DNA of 44,973 nt from Paraburkholderia sp. C35 (GTDB lineage Bacteria; Pseudomonadota; Gammaproteobacteria; Burkholderiales; Burkholderiaceae). The first letter of the stretch is position 1. Every line of letters begins with the position of its first letter. The stretch is from NCBI RefSeq assembly GCF_003121405.1, contig NZ_QBUY01000071.1, positions 1 through 44,973 on the forward strand. Direction: 5' to 3'. A program made the position numbers and the translations under genes. The notes beneath the pieces are model-generated. The model was not told the DNA's origin. It made no database searches and saw nothing but the letters and a program-made list of their open reading frames with translations. Shown one piece after another: positions 17,246 to 26,868 of this stretch.

Positions 17246-18442
17246 TCACAGTCCGAGAATCATCTGCGCGATGATGTTCTTTTGAATTTCGTTCGAGCCG
17301 CCGTAGATCGACGTCTTGCGGTAGTTGAAGTAGTACGCGGCCAGCGGCGCGGCATCGTCGTCGCCCGCGATGCTGTGCGCGCGTTCACCTTCGAGGAACG
17401 GCAGATCGAACGGCGCGGCGAGCGGACCGACGGCTTCGAACATCAACTCGGTCAAACCTTGCTGCACTTCTGTGCCCTTGATTTTCAGCATCGAGGCTTC
17501 CGGTCCCGGCCCGCGTCCGCCCGCTTCATTCGCGACCACGCGATGCACCGTTACTTCGAGCGCCATCAGTTCGATTTCAAGGCTCGCGACCTTCGCGGCG
17601 AACAACGGATCGAGCAGCAGCGGCTTGCCGTTCTTTTTCTGATTCAGCGCGATGCGCTTCAGGAATGCGAGTTCGCGCTTCGACTGACCGACGCGCGCAA
17701 TGCCCGTGCGCTCGTGGCCGAGCAGATACTTCGCGTAGGTCCAGCCGCGGTTCTCGTCGCCGACGAGATTGTCGACGGGGACTTTGACGTCTTCGAAGAA
17801 CACTTCGTTGACTTCGTGGTCTTCGTCGAGCGTGATGATAGGACGCACGGTGATGCCCGGCGTCTTCATGTCGATTAGCAGGAACGAGATGCCCTCCTGC
17901 TTCTTCGCGCCGCTATCCGTGCGCACGAGGCAGAACATCATGTCGGCGTGCTGGCCGAGCGTGGTCCAGGTTTTCTGGCCGTTCACGACATAGTGATCGC
18001 CGACGCGTTCGGCGCGCGTACGCAGCGACGCAAGATCGGAACCCGAACCCGGCTCCGAATACCCCTGACACCACCAGTCGGTGCCATCGAGAATACGCGG
18101 CAAGTAGTGGCGCTTTTGCGCTTCACTGCCGTACTTCATCAGCACGGGCGCGACCATCGATACGCCGAACGGCAGCACTGTCGGCGCACCGAGACGCGCA
18201 CACTCCTCGTCCCAGATATGACGCTGCGTCGCGTTCCAGTTCGGGCCGCCGTACTGCTCAGGCCACGCAGGCGCTGACCAGCCGCGCTTGCCGAGCAGCT
18301 TGTGCCAGCTCGCGAAATCGTCGCGGTTCAGACGCTTGTGATTGAGGACTTTGTCGCGCAGCTCGTGAGGCAGATTCGCTTCGAGCCAGGCGCGGATGTC
18401 GGCGCGGAACGCGTCGTCAGCGGGGGAATAATTCAGATCCAT
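17246..18442 (-). CDS. acyl-CoA dehydrogenase, PimC-like large subunit
   Basis: A 398-residue acyl-CoA dehydrogenase starting MDLNYSPADDAFR. FAD/substrate loops are GYSEPGSGSDLASL and NGQKTWTTLGQHAD. The C-terminal motif is IYGGSNEIQKNI, with Gly where medium-chain enzymes have the catalytic Glu. The base is therefore probably E244 (LLGHERTGIARVG), as in isovaleryl-CoA-type and PimC-type enzymes. The ATG at 18442 has an AGGAG Shine-Dalgarno at the right distance, but it is buried in a perfect 14-bp stem. A longer in-frame extension upstream would cross that stem and overlap the DUF1178 gene and is rejected. Confidence 0.88.
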   Translation of the reverse strand: MDLNYSPADDAFRADIRAWLEANLPHELRDKVLNHKRLNRDDFASWHKLLGKRGWSAPAWPEQYGGPNWNATQRHIWDEECARLGAPTVLPFGVSMVAPVLMKYGSEAQKRHYLPRILDGTDWWCQGYSEPGSGSDLASLRTRAERVGDHYVVNGQKTWTTLGQHADMMFCLVRTDSGAKKQEGISFLLIDMKTPGITVRPIITLDEDHEVNEVFFEDVKVPVDNLVGDENRGWTYAKYLLGHERTGIARVGQSKRELAFLKRIALNQKKNGKPLLLDPLFAAKVASLEIELMALEVTVHRVVANEAGGRGPGPEASMLKIKGTEVQQGLTELMFEAVGPLAAPFDLPFLEGERAHSIAGDDDAAPLAAYYFNYRKTSIYGGSNEIQKNIIAQMILGL

Positions 18443-18444
18443 GC

Positions 18445-18486
18445 GCAGTGCTCCTGGCCGCGGCCTTGCGCCGCCAGGAGCACTGC
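18445..18486 (-). promoter_or_regulatory. perfect 14-bp hairpin sequestering the acyl-CoA dehydrogenase ribosome-binding site
   Basis: Arms 18445-18458 and 18473-18486 are perfectly complementary with a 14-base loop. On the - strand mRNA the AGGAG of the dehydrogenase (18451-18455) lies in the 3' arm, eight bases before the ATG. The 5' arm starts nine bases after the DUF1178 stop codon. No U-run follows, so it is not a normal terminator. It probably controls translation or couples it to DUF1178. Confidence 0.8.
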
Positions 18487-18495
18487 AAGCGATGG

Positions 18496-18927
18496 CTATT
18501 GCAGCGGCTCTTTCAGTGCGGCGGGCACAGGCAACGGCATCACATCGATGCCTTCTTCGACAAGGGCGCGTGCATCTTCCGGCGTCGTGACGCCACGGAT
18601 GCTGCGAGCGGGCGCTTCGTTGTAGTGAATGCGCCGCGCTTCCTCGGCGAAGCGGTCGCCCACGTTCTCGGTCTTTTCCAGTACCTCGCGCAGTGCGCGC
18701 ATCACTTGCGCCTGCAACTCGCCAACGTCCGCCGCCTTCTCCTTCGACGCGCTCGTCGCGCCCGACAGATTCAGGCGCGGCGCCGATGGCAACCGGCTCA
18801 CTTCCGTCGCGCCGCAAACCGGACATGCGACCAGCTTGCGGGACAACTGCGATTCGAATTCATCGGCGGAGGCAAACCAGCCTTCAAACCGGTGATCGTG
18901 CGGACACTGTAGATCGAGGACCTTCAT
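18496..18927 (-). CDS. DUF1178 family protein
   Basis: A 143-residue protein beginning MKVLDLQCPHDHRFEGWF, with C8 and H-rich residues followed by CPVCGA (about 37-42), so it has a likely zinc-ribbon at the N-terminus. A helical, charged middle and a conserved ARSIRGVTTPEDARAL segment follow, as expected for DUF1178. The function is unknown. It is first in the - cluster, with its own promoter at 18950-18977, and its stop codon lies just before the hairpin controlling the next gene. Confidence 0.9.
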   Translation of the reverse strand: MKVLDLQCPHDHRFEGWFASADEFESQLSRKLVACPVCGATEVSRLPSAPRLNLSGATSASKEKAADVGELQAQVMRALREVLEKTENVGDRFAEEARRIHYNEAPARSIRGVTTPEDARALVEEGIDVMPLPVPAALKEPLQ

Positions 18928-18949
18928 GTGGAATCAGGGCTTGCGTATG

Positions 18950-18977
18950 AGTGTAGCGCAAAATGGAAATTTGTGAA
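18950..18977 (-). promoter_or_regulatory. sigma70-type promoter for DUF1178 and the - acyl-CoA cluster
   Basis: On the - strand, TTCACA (18972-18977, 5/6 match to TTGACA) and TACACT (18950-18955, 4/6 match to TATAAT) are 16 bases apart. The predicted start is near 18943, about 16 bases before the DUF1178 ATG. Confidence 0.6.
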
Positions 18978-18987
18978 CGGTCGTTCG
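18974..18987. promoter_or_regulatory. palindromic operator candidate overlapping the -35 box
   Basis: TGAACG-GT-CGTTCG: 5-base arms GAACG/CGTTC (18975-18979 and 18982-18986) are perfect around a 2-base centre. The site overlaps the -35 box of the promoter, which suits a repressor. The form resembles TetR-family operators controlling acyl-CoA genes, but no regulator gene is in the window. Confidence 0.5.
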
Positions 18988-19112
18988 TAAAAATCATTCT
19001 GCTTTTTTGCTGGCCAGGCCAGCATGGCAACGAACGGCAACCAGCCATTCTAGCGCGTTGCCGCAGGACGCGCCGACGCTCGATTTACGGCCCGCCGGGC
19101 AACGTTCGCAAT

Positions 19113-19140
19113 AAAAAACGGCAGCGCGAAGCTGCCGTTT
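19113..19140 (-). terminator. intrinsic terminator after the NUDIX gene
   Basis: An AACGGCAGC/GCTGCCGTT stem with a five-base loop; on the - strand it is followed by TTTTTT. It is the first strong stop after nuoA-N, DUF2818 and NUDIX, suggesting one long transcript. Confidence 0.9.
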
Positions 19141-19167
19141 CTGGTGAGACGCAAGGCTTTGACCGCG

Positions 19168-19758
19168 TCAGCCCGCTTCGGGCGCATTCTCCGGCCACGC
19201 ACCCGACAGCAGCTTCTCGAGCCAGAACGTACCGATGATCGTCTTCACATCGCTCAACTGCCCCGTGCGCACCCACTCCGATACGTCCGACAGCTTCGCG
19301 ATAAACGTCTCGAGAAACTCGCCATCGTCGAGCTTGCGCTCACCTGCCGTCAGACCGCGCGCGACGTAGATGTCGATGAATTCCGTCGAATACGAAATGA
19401 TCGGATGCACGCGCGTCAGGTAGATGTACTCGCGCGCCGTGTATCCCGTTTCTTCGAGCAGCTCGCGCTTCGCGCAATCGAGCGGATCTTCGTTCGGATC
19501 GAGCTTGCCAGCCGGATATTCATACATCACCTTGCCCATCGCGTAACGGTACTGGCTTTCCATCAGCACGCGGCCGTCGTCGAACAGGGGAATCACCATC
19601 ACCGCGCCGGGATGCTGCACATATTCGCGCGTGGCCTGCTTGCCGTCGGGCAGACGCACGGTGTCGAACTTGACCGTCATGAACGGCCCTTGATAGGCGA
19701 CTTCGCTCGTGATGCAGGTTTCTTTCAGCGCAGCGTCGTGATCGGGCAGGTCTGCCAT
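19168..19758 (-). CDS. NUDIX hydrolase, ADP-ribose pyrophosphatase type
   Basis: A 196-residue NUDIX protein. The full NUDIX box is present: G-K-L-D-P-N-E-D followed by CAKRELLEETGY, matching GX5EX7REUXEEXGU. The YEYPAGKLDPNE and VHPIISYSTEFIDIYVA surroundings are those of ADP-ribose diphosphatases, which split ADP-ribose to AMP and ribose 5-phosphate. It lies 41 bp after DUF2818 and ends at a strong terminator, so it closes the nuo transcription unit; a link to NAD(H) turnover is plausible but not shown. Confidence 0.9.
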   Translation of the reverse strand: MADLPDHDAALKETCITSEVAYQGPFMTVKFDTVRLPDGKQATREYVQHPGAVMVIPLFDDGRVLMESQYRYAMGKVMYEYPAGKLDPNEDPLDCAKRELLEETGYTAREYIYLTRVHPIISYSTEFIDIYVARGLTAGERKLDDGEFLETFIAKLSDVSEWVRTGQLSDVKTIIGTFWLEKLLSGAWPENAPEAG

Positions 19759-19799
19759 GTGCGGCCTCTTTGCAGCAGGAAGCGCGACGGCCGGAACCG

Positions 19800-20096
19800 T
19801 CAGCGCCGTTTGACGAGATATTGGAACGTGAAGCCCGGGAAGGCGAACACGATGAACAGGCTGAAGGTGATCGCGTAGAACTGCCAGCCCTGCTCGAAGC
19901 GGTTGCCGGCGCGTGCTTCAAGCATGAAGCCGAGCGCACCGACAATGAAATACAGCACGATCAGTTCGCCGATCCTGATCCACGCGCTCTTCTTCGTGCC
20001 CTTGAGCGGCATGAATCCGAACACACGTTGATTCAGGAACGGCAGGTTGGCGCCGACGAGCGCCAACAGCACGATAAACCACCCCGCTGCCGACAT
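19800..20096 (-). CDS. DUF2818 family small membrane protein
   Basis: A 98-residue protein with about three hydrophobic segments and a loop NQRVFGFMPLKGTKKSAWIRIGE that I recognise from the DUF2818 proteins found directly after nuoN in betaproteobacteria. The start overlaps the nuoN stop by one base (TAATG at 20094-20098), so translation is coupled. The role is unknown; its constant position suggests an accessory or assembly function for complex I. Confidence 0.85.
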   Translation of the reverse strand: MSAAGWFIVLLALVGANLPFLNQRVFGFMPLKGTKKSAWIRIGELIVLYFIVGALGFMLEARAGNRFEQGWQFYAITFSLFIVFAFPGFTFQYLVKRR

Positions 20097-21580
20097 TACA
20101 GCGGGAACGGCAGCGTATGCGAAATAGCGTTCAGGCAGAGCGACATCAGCGGACCCGGCACGATACCGAGCACCACCACGGCCACGCCGTTGAGCGCCAG
20201 CAGCGCGCGCTTGCAGGAGTCGCCGGCGATCGGCGTCGTATCGACGGGATCATCGAAGTACATCAGCTTGACGATACGCAGGTAGTAGAACGCGCCGAAC
20301 AGCGACGTGATCACGGCCAGCACGGCCAGCCACGTGAGACCCGCGTTCATCGTCGCTTCGAGCACGGCCAGCTTCGCGTAGAAACCGACTGCGGGCGGGA
20401 TGCCGGCGAGCGAGAACATCATCACCATCATCACGAACGCGAACACCGGGCTGCGCTGGTTGAGGCCCTTGAAGTCGTCGAGCGTTTCGGCTTCGAAGTC
20501 GCGGCGTGCAAGCAGCATCACCACGCCGAACGAACCGAGCGTCGTCACCAGATAGACGATGCTGTAGAACATCGCCGAGCCGTAGGCGCTCGCCGCCGAA
20601 CCCGTCTTGCCGTCCCCCACGCCGGCCAGCATGCCGAGCAGCACGAAGCCCATATTCGAGATGGCCGAGTAGGCGAGCATCCGCTTGACGTTGCGCTGGA
20701 CGATACCCGTGATATTGCCGACGATCAGCGACAGCGCCGCCAGAATGACCAGCATCTCCTGCCAGTCCACTGCCAGCGGCAGCAGGCCCATCACCAGGAA
20801 GCGCCGGCCCCACGCGAACGCGGCAACCTTCGGACCACCACCAACGATCAGCGACATCGCCGTCGGCGCGCCCTGATACACGTCGGGCACCCACATGTGG
20901 AACGGCACGGCGCCCATCTTGAACGCGATACCCGCAACGATAAAGATCACGCCGAACAGCAGCACGACATCGTTGATATGGCCCGATGCCACCGCTTTCA
21001 GCACTTCGTTCAGTTCGAGCGAACCCGTCGCGCCGTAGAGCATCGAGATGCCGTACAGCAGGAAGCCCGATGCCAGCGCGCCCAGCACGTAGTACTTCAT
21101 CGCGGCTTCGTTCGACGGCGCGTTTTCGCGGCGCAGCGCAATCACGGCGTACAGCGACAGCGACATCAGTTCCAGACCGAGATACAGCGTCAGGAAGTTG
21201 TTGCCCGAGATCATCACCAGCTGGCCGAGCAGCGAGAACATGCCGAGCAGGAAGAAGTTGCCTTCGAACAGCCCGCGGTCTTCCAGATACTTGCGCGAGT
21301 AGACGATCGACACCGCGTAACCCAGCGACACCACCGCCTTCATCACGTTGGCGAACGGATCCACCACGTACATGCGCGAGAAGTAGTATTGCGGCCCGGC
21401 GCCCGGCGCGAAAGCGTCGATGAGGTACCAGACGCCGGCCACCACCGTCGAGATCAGCGCGATGAAATACGTCGTGCGGCGGCTCTCGGGTCCGGCAAAC
21501 GTGTCGTTGAGCCACGCAACGACGATAGCGGCCATCACTAGCGCGTCGGGCAACAAGGCGGTCATAGGTGCGTTTTGCAT
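20096..21580 (-). CDS. nuoN: NADH-quinone oxidoreductase subunit N
   Basis: A 494-residue antiporter-like subunit of the complex I membrane arm with about 14 membrane segments. The proton-channel glutamate is in YLGLELMSLSLYAV and the broken-helix lysine is in FKMGAVPFHMWVPDVYQGAPT. The ATG at 21580 was chosen; a further ATG at 21563 would shorten it by only five residues. It follows nuoM after 25 bases and overlaps DUF2818 by one. Confidence 0.96.
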   Translation of the reverse strand: MQNAPMTALLPDALVMAAIVVAWLNDTFAGPESRRTTYFIALISTVVAGVWYLIDAFAPGAGPQYYFSRMYVVDPFANVMKAVVSLGYAVSIVYSRKYLEDRGLFEGNFFLLGMFSLLGQLVMISGNNFLTLYLGLELMSLSLYAVIALRRENAPSNEAAMKYYVLGALASGFLLYGISMLYGATGSLELNEVLKAVASGHINDVVLLFGVIFIVAGIAFKMGAVPFHMWVPDVYQGAPTAMSLIVGGGPKVAAFAWGRRFLVMGLLPLAVDWQEMLVILAALSLIVGNITGIVQRNVKRMLAYSAISNMGFVLLGMLAGVGDGKTGSAASAYGSAMFYSIVYLVTTLGSFGVVMLLARRDFEAETLDDFKGLNQRSPVFAFVMMVMMFSLAGIPPAVGFYAKLAVLEATMNAGLTWLAVLAVITSLFGAFYYLRIVKLMYFDDPVDTTPIAGDSCKRALLALNGVAVVVLGIVPGPLMSLCLNAISHTLPFPL

Positions 21581-21605
21581 GATCTTTAAATTCCTACGCT
21601 TCGCA

Positions 21606-23099
21606 TTACTGCGACAGCGGCAGCTTCGACTGCGCAACGTGGGACAGGAGGTTTTCCACCGACACGTGCATTACTTCGGTAAAGGGCTTCGGATACAGCC
21701 CCATGTACAGCGTCAACAGCGCGAGCACGGCCAGCATGAAGAACTCGCGACGGTTGATGTCGACGAGGCTCTTCACATGGTCGTTCACGACCGCGCCGAA
21801 GTACACGCGCTTGTACATCCACAACGTATAGGCCGCGCCGAGAATCAGCGTGACGGCCGCACCGAACGCAATCCAGAAGTTGTACTGGACAGCGGCCAGA
21901 ATCACCATGAACTCGCCGACGAAACCGGACGTGCCCGGCAGGCCGCAGTTCGCCATCGAGAACAGCATCACGAGCGCCGCGAACTTCGGCATCGTGTTGA
22001 CGACGCCGCCGTAATCGGCGATCTGACGCGAGTGCATACGGTCATACAGCACACCGATGCAAAGGAACATCGCGCCCGACACGAAACCGTGCGAGATCAT
22101 CTGCACGATCGCGCCTTCGGTGCCCAGCTGGTTGAAGATGAAGAAGCCGAGCGTCACGAAACCCATGTGCGCGATCGACGAATACGCGACCAGCTTCTTC
22201 ATGTCCGCCTGCACCATCGCGACGAGACCGATGTAGACCACCGCGATCAGCGACAGCGTGATCACGACGGGCGCGAGGAAATGGCTCGCATCCGGCGCGA
22301 TAGGCAGCGAGAAACGCAGAAAGCCATATGCACCGAGCTTCAGCATGATCGCAGCCAGCACCACCGAGCCGCCCGTCGGCGCTTCCACGTGCGCGTCCGG
22401 CAGCCACGTGTGGACCGGCCACATCGGCACCTTGACGGCGAACGCGAGAAAGAACGCGATGAACAGCAACACCTGCGGCGTCATCGACAGCTTGGCGGCG
22501 TGCCATGCAGCGAGATCGAACGTGCCCGTCTGCGTGTACAGATACAGCAGGCCGATCAGCATCAGCAGCGAGCCCATCAGCGTGTAGAGGAAGAACTTGA
22601 ACGCCGCATACACGCGGTTCGGCCCGCCCCATACGCCGATGATGATGTACATCGGAATCAGCGTTGCTTCAAAAAACACATAGAACAACATGCCGTCGGC
22701 CGACGAGAACACGCCGACCATAATGCCCGACAGGATGAGGAACGCCGCCAGATACTGCGCAACGTTCTTCGTGATTACTTCCCATGCGGCGATCACGACG
22801 ATCACCGTAATAAGCGCCGTCAACACGACGAACCACATCGAAATACCGTCGATACCGAGGTGGTACGTGATGTTGAAGCGCTCGATCCAGTTAGCCTTTT
22901 CTTCGAACTGCAATGCTGCCGTACTCGTGTCGAAATCCGTCATCAGCGGAATCGTCACGATGAAACTCAACACCGACCCGATCAGCGCGACCCACCGCGC
23001 CGGACCAGGATTGCGATCTGAACCGATGGCCAGAACCACCAGGCCGAAAACGATCGGCAGCCAGATCGCGATACTCAGAATCGGAAACGTCGTGTGCAT
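21606..23099 (-). CDS. nuoM: NADH-quinone oxidoreductase subunit M
   Basis: A 497-residue antiporter-like membrane subunit. The key glutamate is in FFEATLIPMYIIIGVWGG and the key lysine in AVKVPMWPVHTWLPDAHVEAPT, both as in functional proton-pumping NuoM. The length matches the family. It lies between nuoL (24-base gap) and nuoN. Confidence 0.97.
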   Translation of the reverse strand: MHTTFPILSIAIWLPIVFGLVVLAIGSDRNPGPARWVALIGSVLSFIVTIPLMTDFDTSTAALQFEEKANWIERFNITYHLGIDGISMWFVVLTALITVIVVIAAWEVITKNVAQYLAAFLILSGIMVGVFSSADGMLFYVFFEATLIPMYIIIGVWGGPNRVYAAFKFFLYTLMGSLLMLIGLLYLYTQTGTFDLAAWHAAKLSMTPQVLLFIAFFLAFAVKVPMWPVHTWLPDAHVEAPTGGSVVLAAIMLKLGAYGFLRFSLPIAPDASHFLAPVVITLSLIAVVYIGLVAMVQADMKKLVAYSSIAHMGFVTLGFFIFNQLGTEGAIVQMISHGFVSGAMFLCIGVLYDRMHSRQIADYGGVVNTMPKFAALVMLFSMANCGLPGTSGFVGEFMVILAAVQYNFWIAFGAAVTLILGAAYTLWMYKRVYFGAVVNDHVKSLVDINRREFFMLAVLALLTLYMGLYPKPFTEVMHVSVENLLSHVAQSKLPLSQ

Positions 23100-23123
23100 G
23101 AGATGTCTCTCCAGCCTGTTTTT

Positions 23124-25190
<2,067 letters not shown>

Positions 25191-25208
25191 ATACGCCTGT
25201 GCCTGAAA

Positions 25209-25514
25209 TTAACCTTTGAGCTGATCGAGATCCTCGACATTGATCGTGTCGAGGCTACGGAACAGGGTCACCAGAATTGCAAGACCGATCGCCGCTTCTG
25301 CTGCCGCAACAGTCAGCACGAAGAAGACGAAGATCTGGCCATGCACATCGCCGAGATAATGCGAGAACGCGACGAAGTTCGTGTTGACCGCCAGCAGCAT
25401 CAGTTCAATTGCCATCAGGATAATGATGACGTTGCGACGGTTCAGGAAAATGCCAACGATGCTGATCGCGAAAAGGATCGCGCCAAGCACGAGGTAATGG
25501 GCAAGAGTCAACAT
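25209..25514 (-). CDS. nuoK: NADH-quinone oxidoreductase subunit K
   Basis: A 101-residue, three-helix membrane subunit starting [15 protein letters not shown], with conserved membrane glutamates in [11 protein letters not shown] and in [11 protein letters not shown], which take part in proton transfer between NuoJ/A/H and NuoN. Spacing is 18 bases on each side, so it is in the core of the operon. Confidence 0.97.
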
Positions 25515-25532
25515 GATTTTTTCCTCCTCACG

Positions 25533-26201
25533 TCAGCTGTTCTTGCCGGCGCCCGTGTCGCCAGCAACGGTTTCAGGTTCAGCCGGACGTTCCTTCTCTG
25601 CGGCCATCTTGACCACGCGCACGCGGTCTTGTGCACGCACCTTGACCTGATCCGACACGCGCTGGCGCTTGCTGTCCTTGCCTTGACGCACGGTCAGCGC
25701 AATCGCCGCGATGATCGCGACGAGCAGCACGAGGCCCGCCACTTCGAATGCGAAGATGTAGTCGGTGTAAATGATCTTGCCGATCAGGCGCGTGTTCGAC
25801 CAGTCGGCTGCGCCTGCAACGGCGGCCGTCGTGTCGCGCACGGGTTGAACCGTCGCGCCGTAGCCGTGCCACAGGATCAGTGCCGTCTCGATCACGATGA
25901 TCGCGCCGACGACCGTGGCCATCGGCACGAAGCGCTTGAAGTCACGGTGCAGCACGTCGAGATTGATGTCCAGCATCATCACGACGAACAGGAACAGCAC
26001 CATCACCGCGCCGACGTACACCAGCACCAGCAGGATCGCGAGGAACTCTGCCTGCAGCAGCATCCAGATCGCGGCCGCGTTGAAGAACGCGAGCACGAGG
26101 AACAACGCGGCCGACACCGGGTTGCGCGAAGTGATCACCTTCAGCCCTGACACCGTCAGGAGTAGCGCGAAGATGTAGAACAGTACGGTCGTGAAGTCCA
26201 T
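25533..26201 (-). CDS. nuoJ: NADH-quinone oxidoreductase subunit J
   Basis: A 222-residue, five-helix membrane subunit. The helix with the conserved pi-bulge is in ILVLVYVGAVMVLFLFVVMML. After the last membrane helix (about 145-165) there is a charged cytoplasmic tail (about 170-222, rich in Lys, Arg, Glu and Ala), longer than in E. coli NuoJ (184 residues). It is separated from nuoI by an unusually long 164-base spacer holding two hairpins. Confidence 0.96.
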   Translation of the reverse strand: MDFTTVLFYIFALLLTVSGLKVITSRNPVSAALFLVLAFFNAAAIWMLLQAEFLAILLVLVYVGAVMVLFLFVVMMLDINLDVLHRDFKRFVPMATVVGAIIVIETALILWHGYGATVQPVRDTTAAVAGAADWSNTRLIGKIIYTDYIFAFEVAGLVLLVAIIAAIALTVRQGKDSKRQRVSDQVKVRAQDRVRVVKMAAEKERPAEPETVAGDTGAGKNS

Positions 26202-26280
26202 GATTACCGATTCATCGTTAGGCCATCGTCAGGCTTGGTGCTTTGGCGCGCGTCGCCTGCAGCATTGTGTTGCTTTGCTC

Positions 26281-26343
26281 GACGCAGCGCCAGAGCGGTC
26301 TGGCAGCGTCGCACGTTTCTTATGCCTGGCAGATACGTGCGAC
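26281..26343 (-). other. two adjacent hairpins in the nuoI-nuoJ spacer
   Basis: Hairpin one (26281-26310): GACGC/GCGTC with an inner GCCAGA/TCTGGC and a four-base loop. Hairpin two (26308-26343): perfect 9-base arms GTCGCACGT/ACGTGCGAC with an 18-base loop. They share three bases at the joint. No U-run follows either, so they are more likely mRNA processing or stability elements than terminators. Confidence 0.6.
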
Positions 26344-26365
26344 TTCGAACTACAGGGTCAACCTG

Positions 26366-26854
26366 TCAACGATAGGGTGCGTCCGCTGCCTTGTTGGCGG
26401 CGATCTCCGCTTCGTAGCGGTCGCCGACTGCCAGCAGCATGTCCTTCGTGAAGTACAGGTCGCCGCGCTTCTCGCCGTGATACTCGAGGATGTGCGTTTC
26501 GACGATCGAATCGACCGGGCAGCTCTCTTCGCAGAAACCGCAGAAGATGCACTTGGTCAGATCGATGTCGTAGCGCGTCGTACGGCGCGTGTTGTCCGCG
26601 CGCGTTTCCGATTCGATCGTGATGGCGAGCGCCGGGCACACCGCTTCGCACAGCTTGCACGCGATACAGCGTTCTTCACCGTTCTCGTAGCGGCGCAGTG
26701 CATGCAGGCCACGGAAGCGCGGGGAAATCGGCGTCTTCTCTTCCGGGAACTGCACGGTGATCTTGCGCTGGAACGTATAGCGTCCCGTCAGCGCCAAACC
26801 CTTGAGCAGTTCGGTCAGAAAGAAGGTCTTGAAGAAGTTTTGGATTGCGGTCAT
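26366..26854 (-). CDS. nuoI: NADH-quinone oxidoreductase subunit I
   Basis: A 162-residue peripheral-arm subunit carrying clusters N6a and N6b. Two ferredoxin motifs are seen: CIACKLCEAVCP and CIFCGFCEESCP. It starts MTAIQNFFKTFFLTE, the amphipathic membrane anchor; an in-frame upstream extension reaching into nuoH is not needed. The gap after nuoH is 14 bases. Confidence 0.97.
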   Translation of the reverse strand: MTAIQNFFKTFFLTELLKGLALTGRYTFQRKITVQFPEEKTPISPRFRGLHALRRYENGEERCIACKLCEAVCPALAITIESETRADNTRRTTRYDIDLTKCIFCGFCEESCPVDSIVETHILEYHGEKRGDLYFTKDMLLAVGDRYEAEIAANKAADAPYR

Positions 26855-26868
26855 GGTTCGTCCGCCCC

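Noticed and set aside
18445..18486. Rho-independent terminator between DUF1178 and the dehydrogenase
   Set aside because: The stem is strong but no U-run follows on the - strand; instead the ATG of the next gene follows within three bases.
19008..19024. TGCTGGCC-A-GGCCAGCA palindrome between DUF1178 and NUDIX
   Set aside because: A single short palindrome with a poor loop and no nearby promoter or U-run on the relevant side; too little to assign a function.
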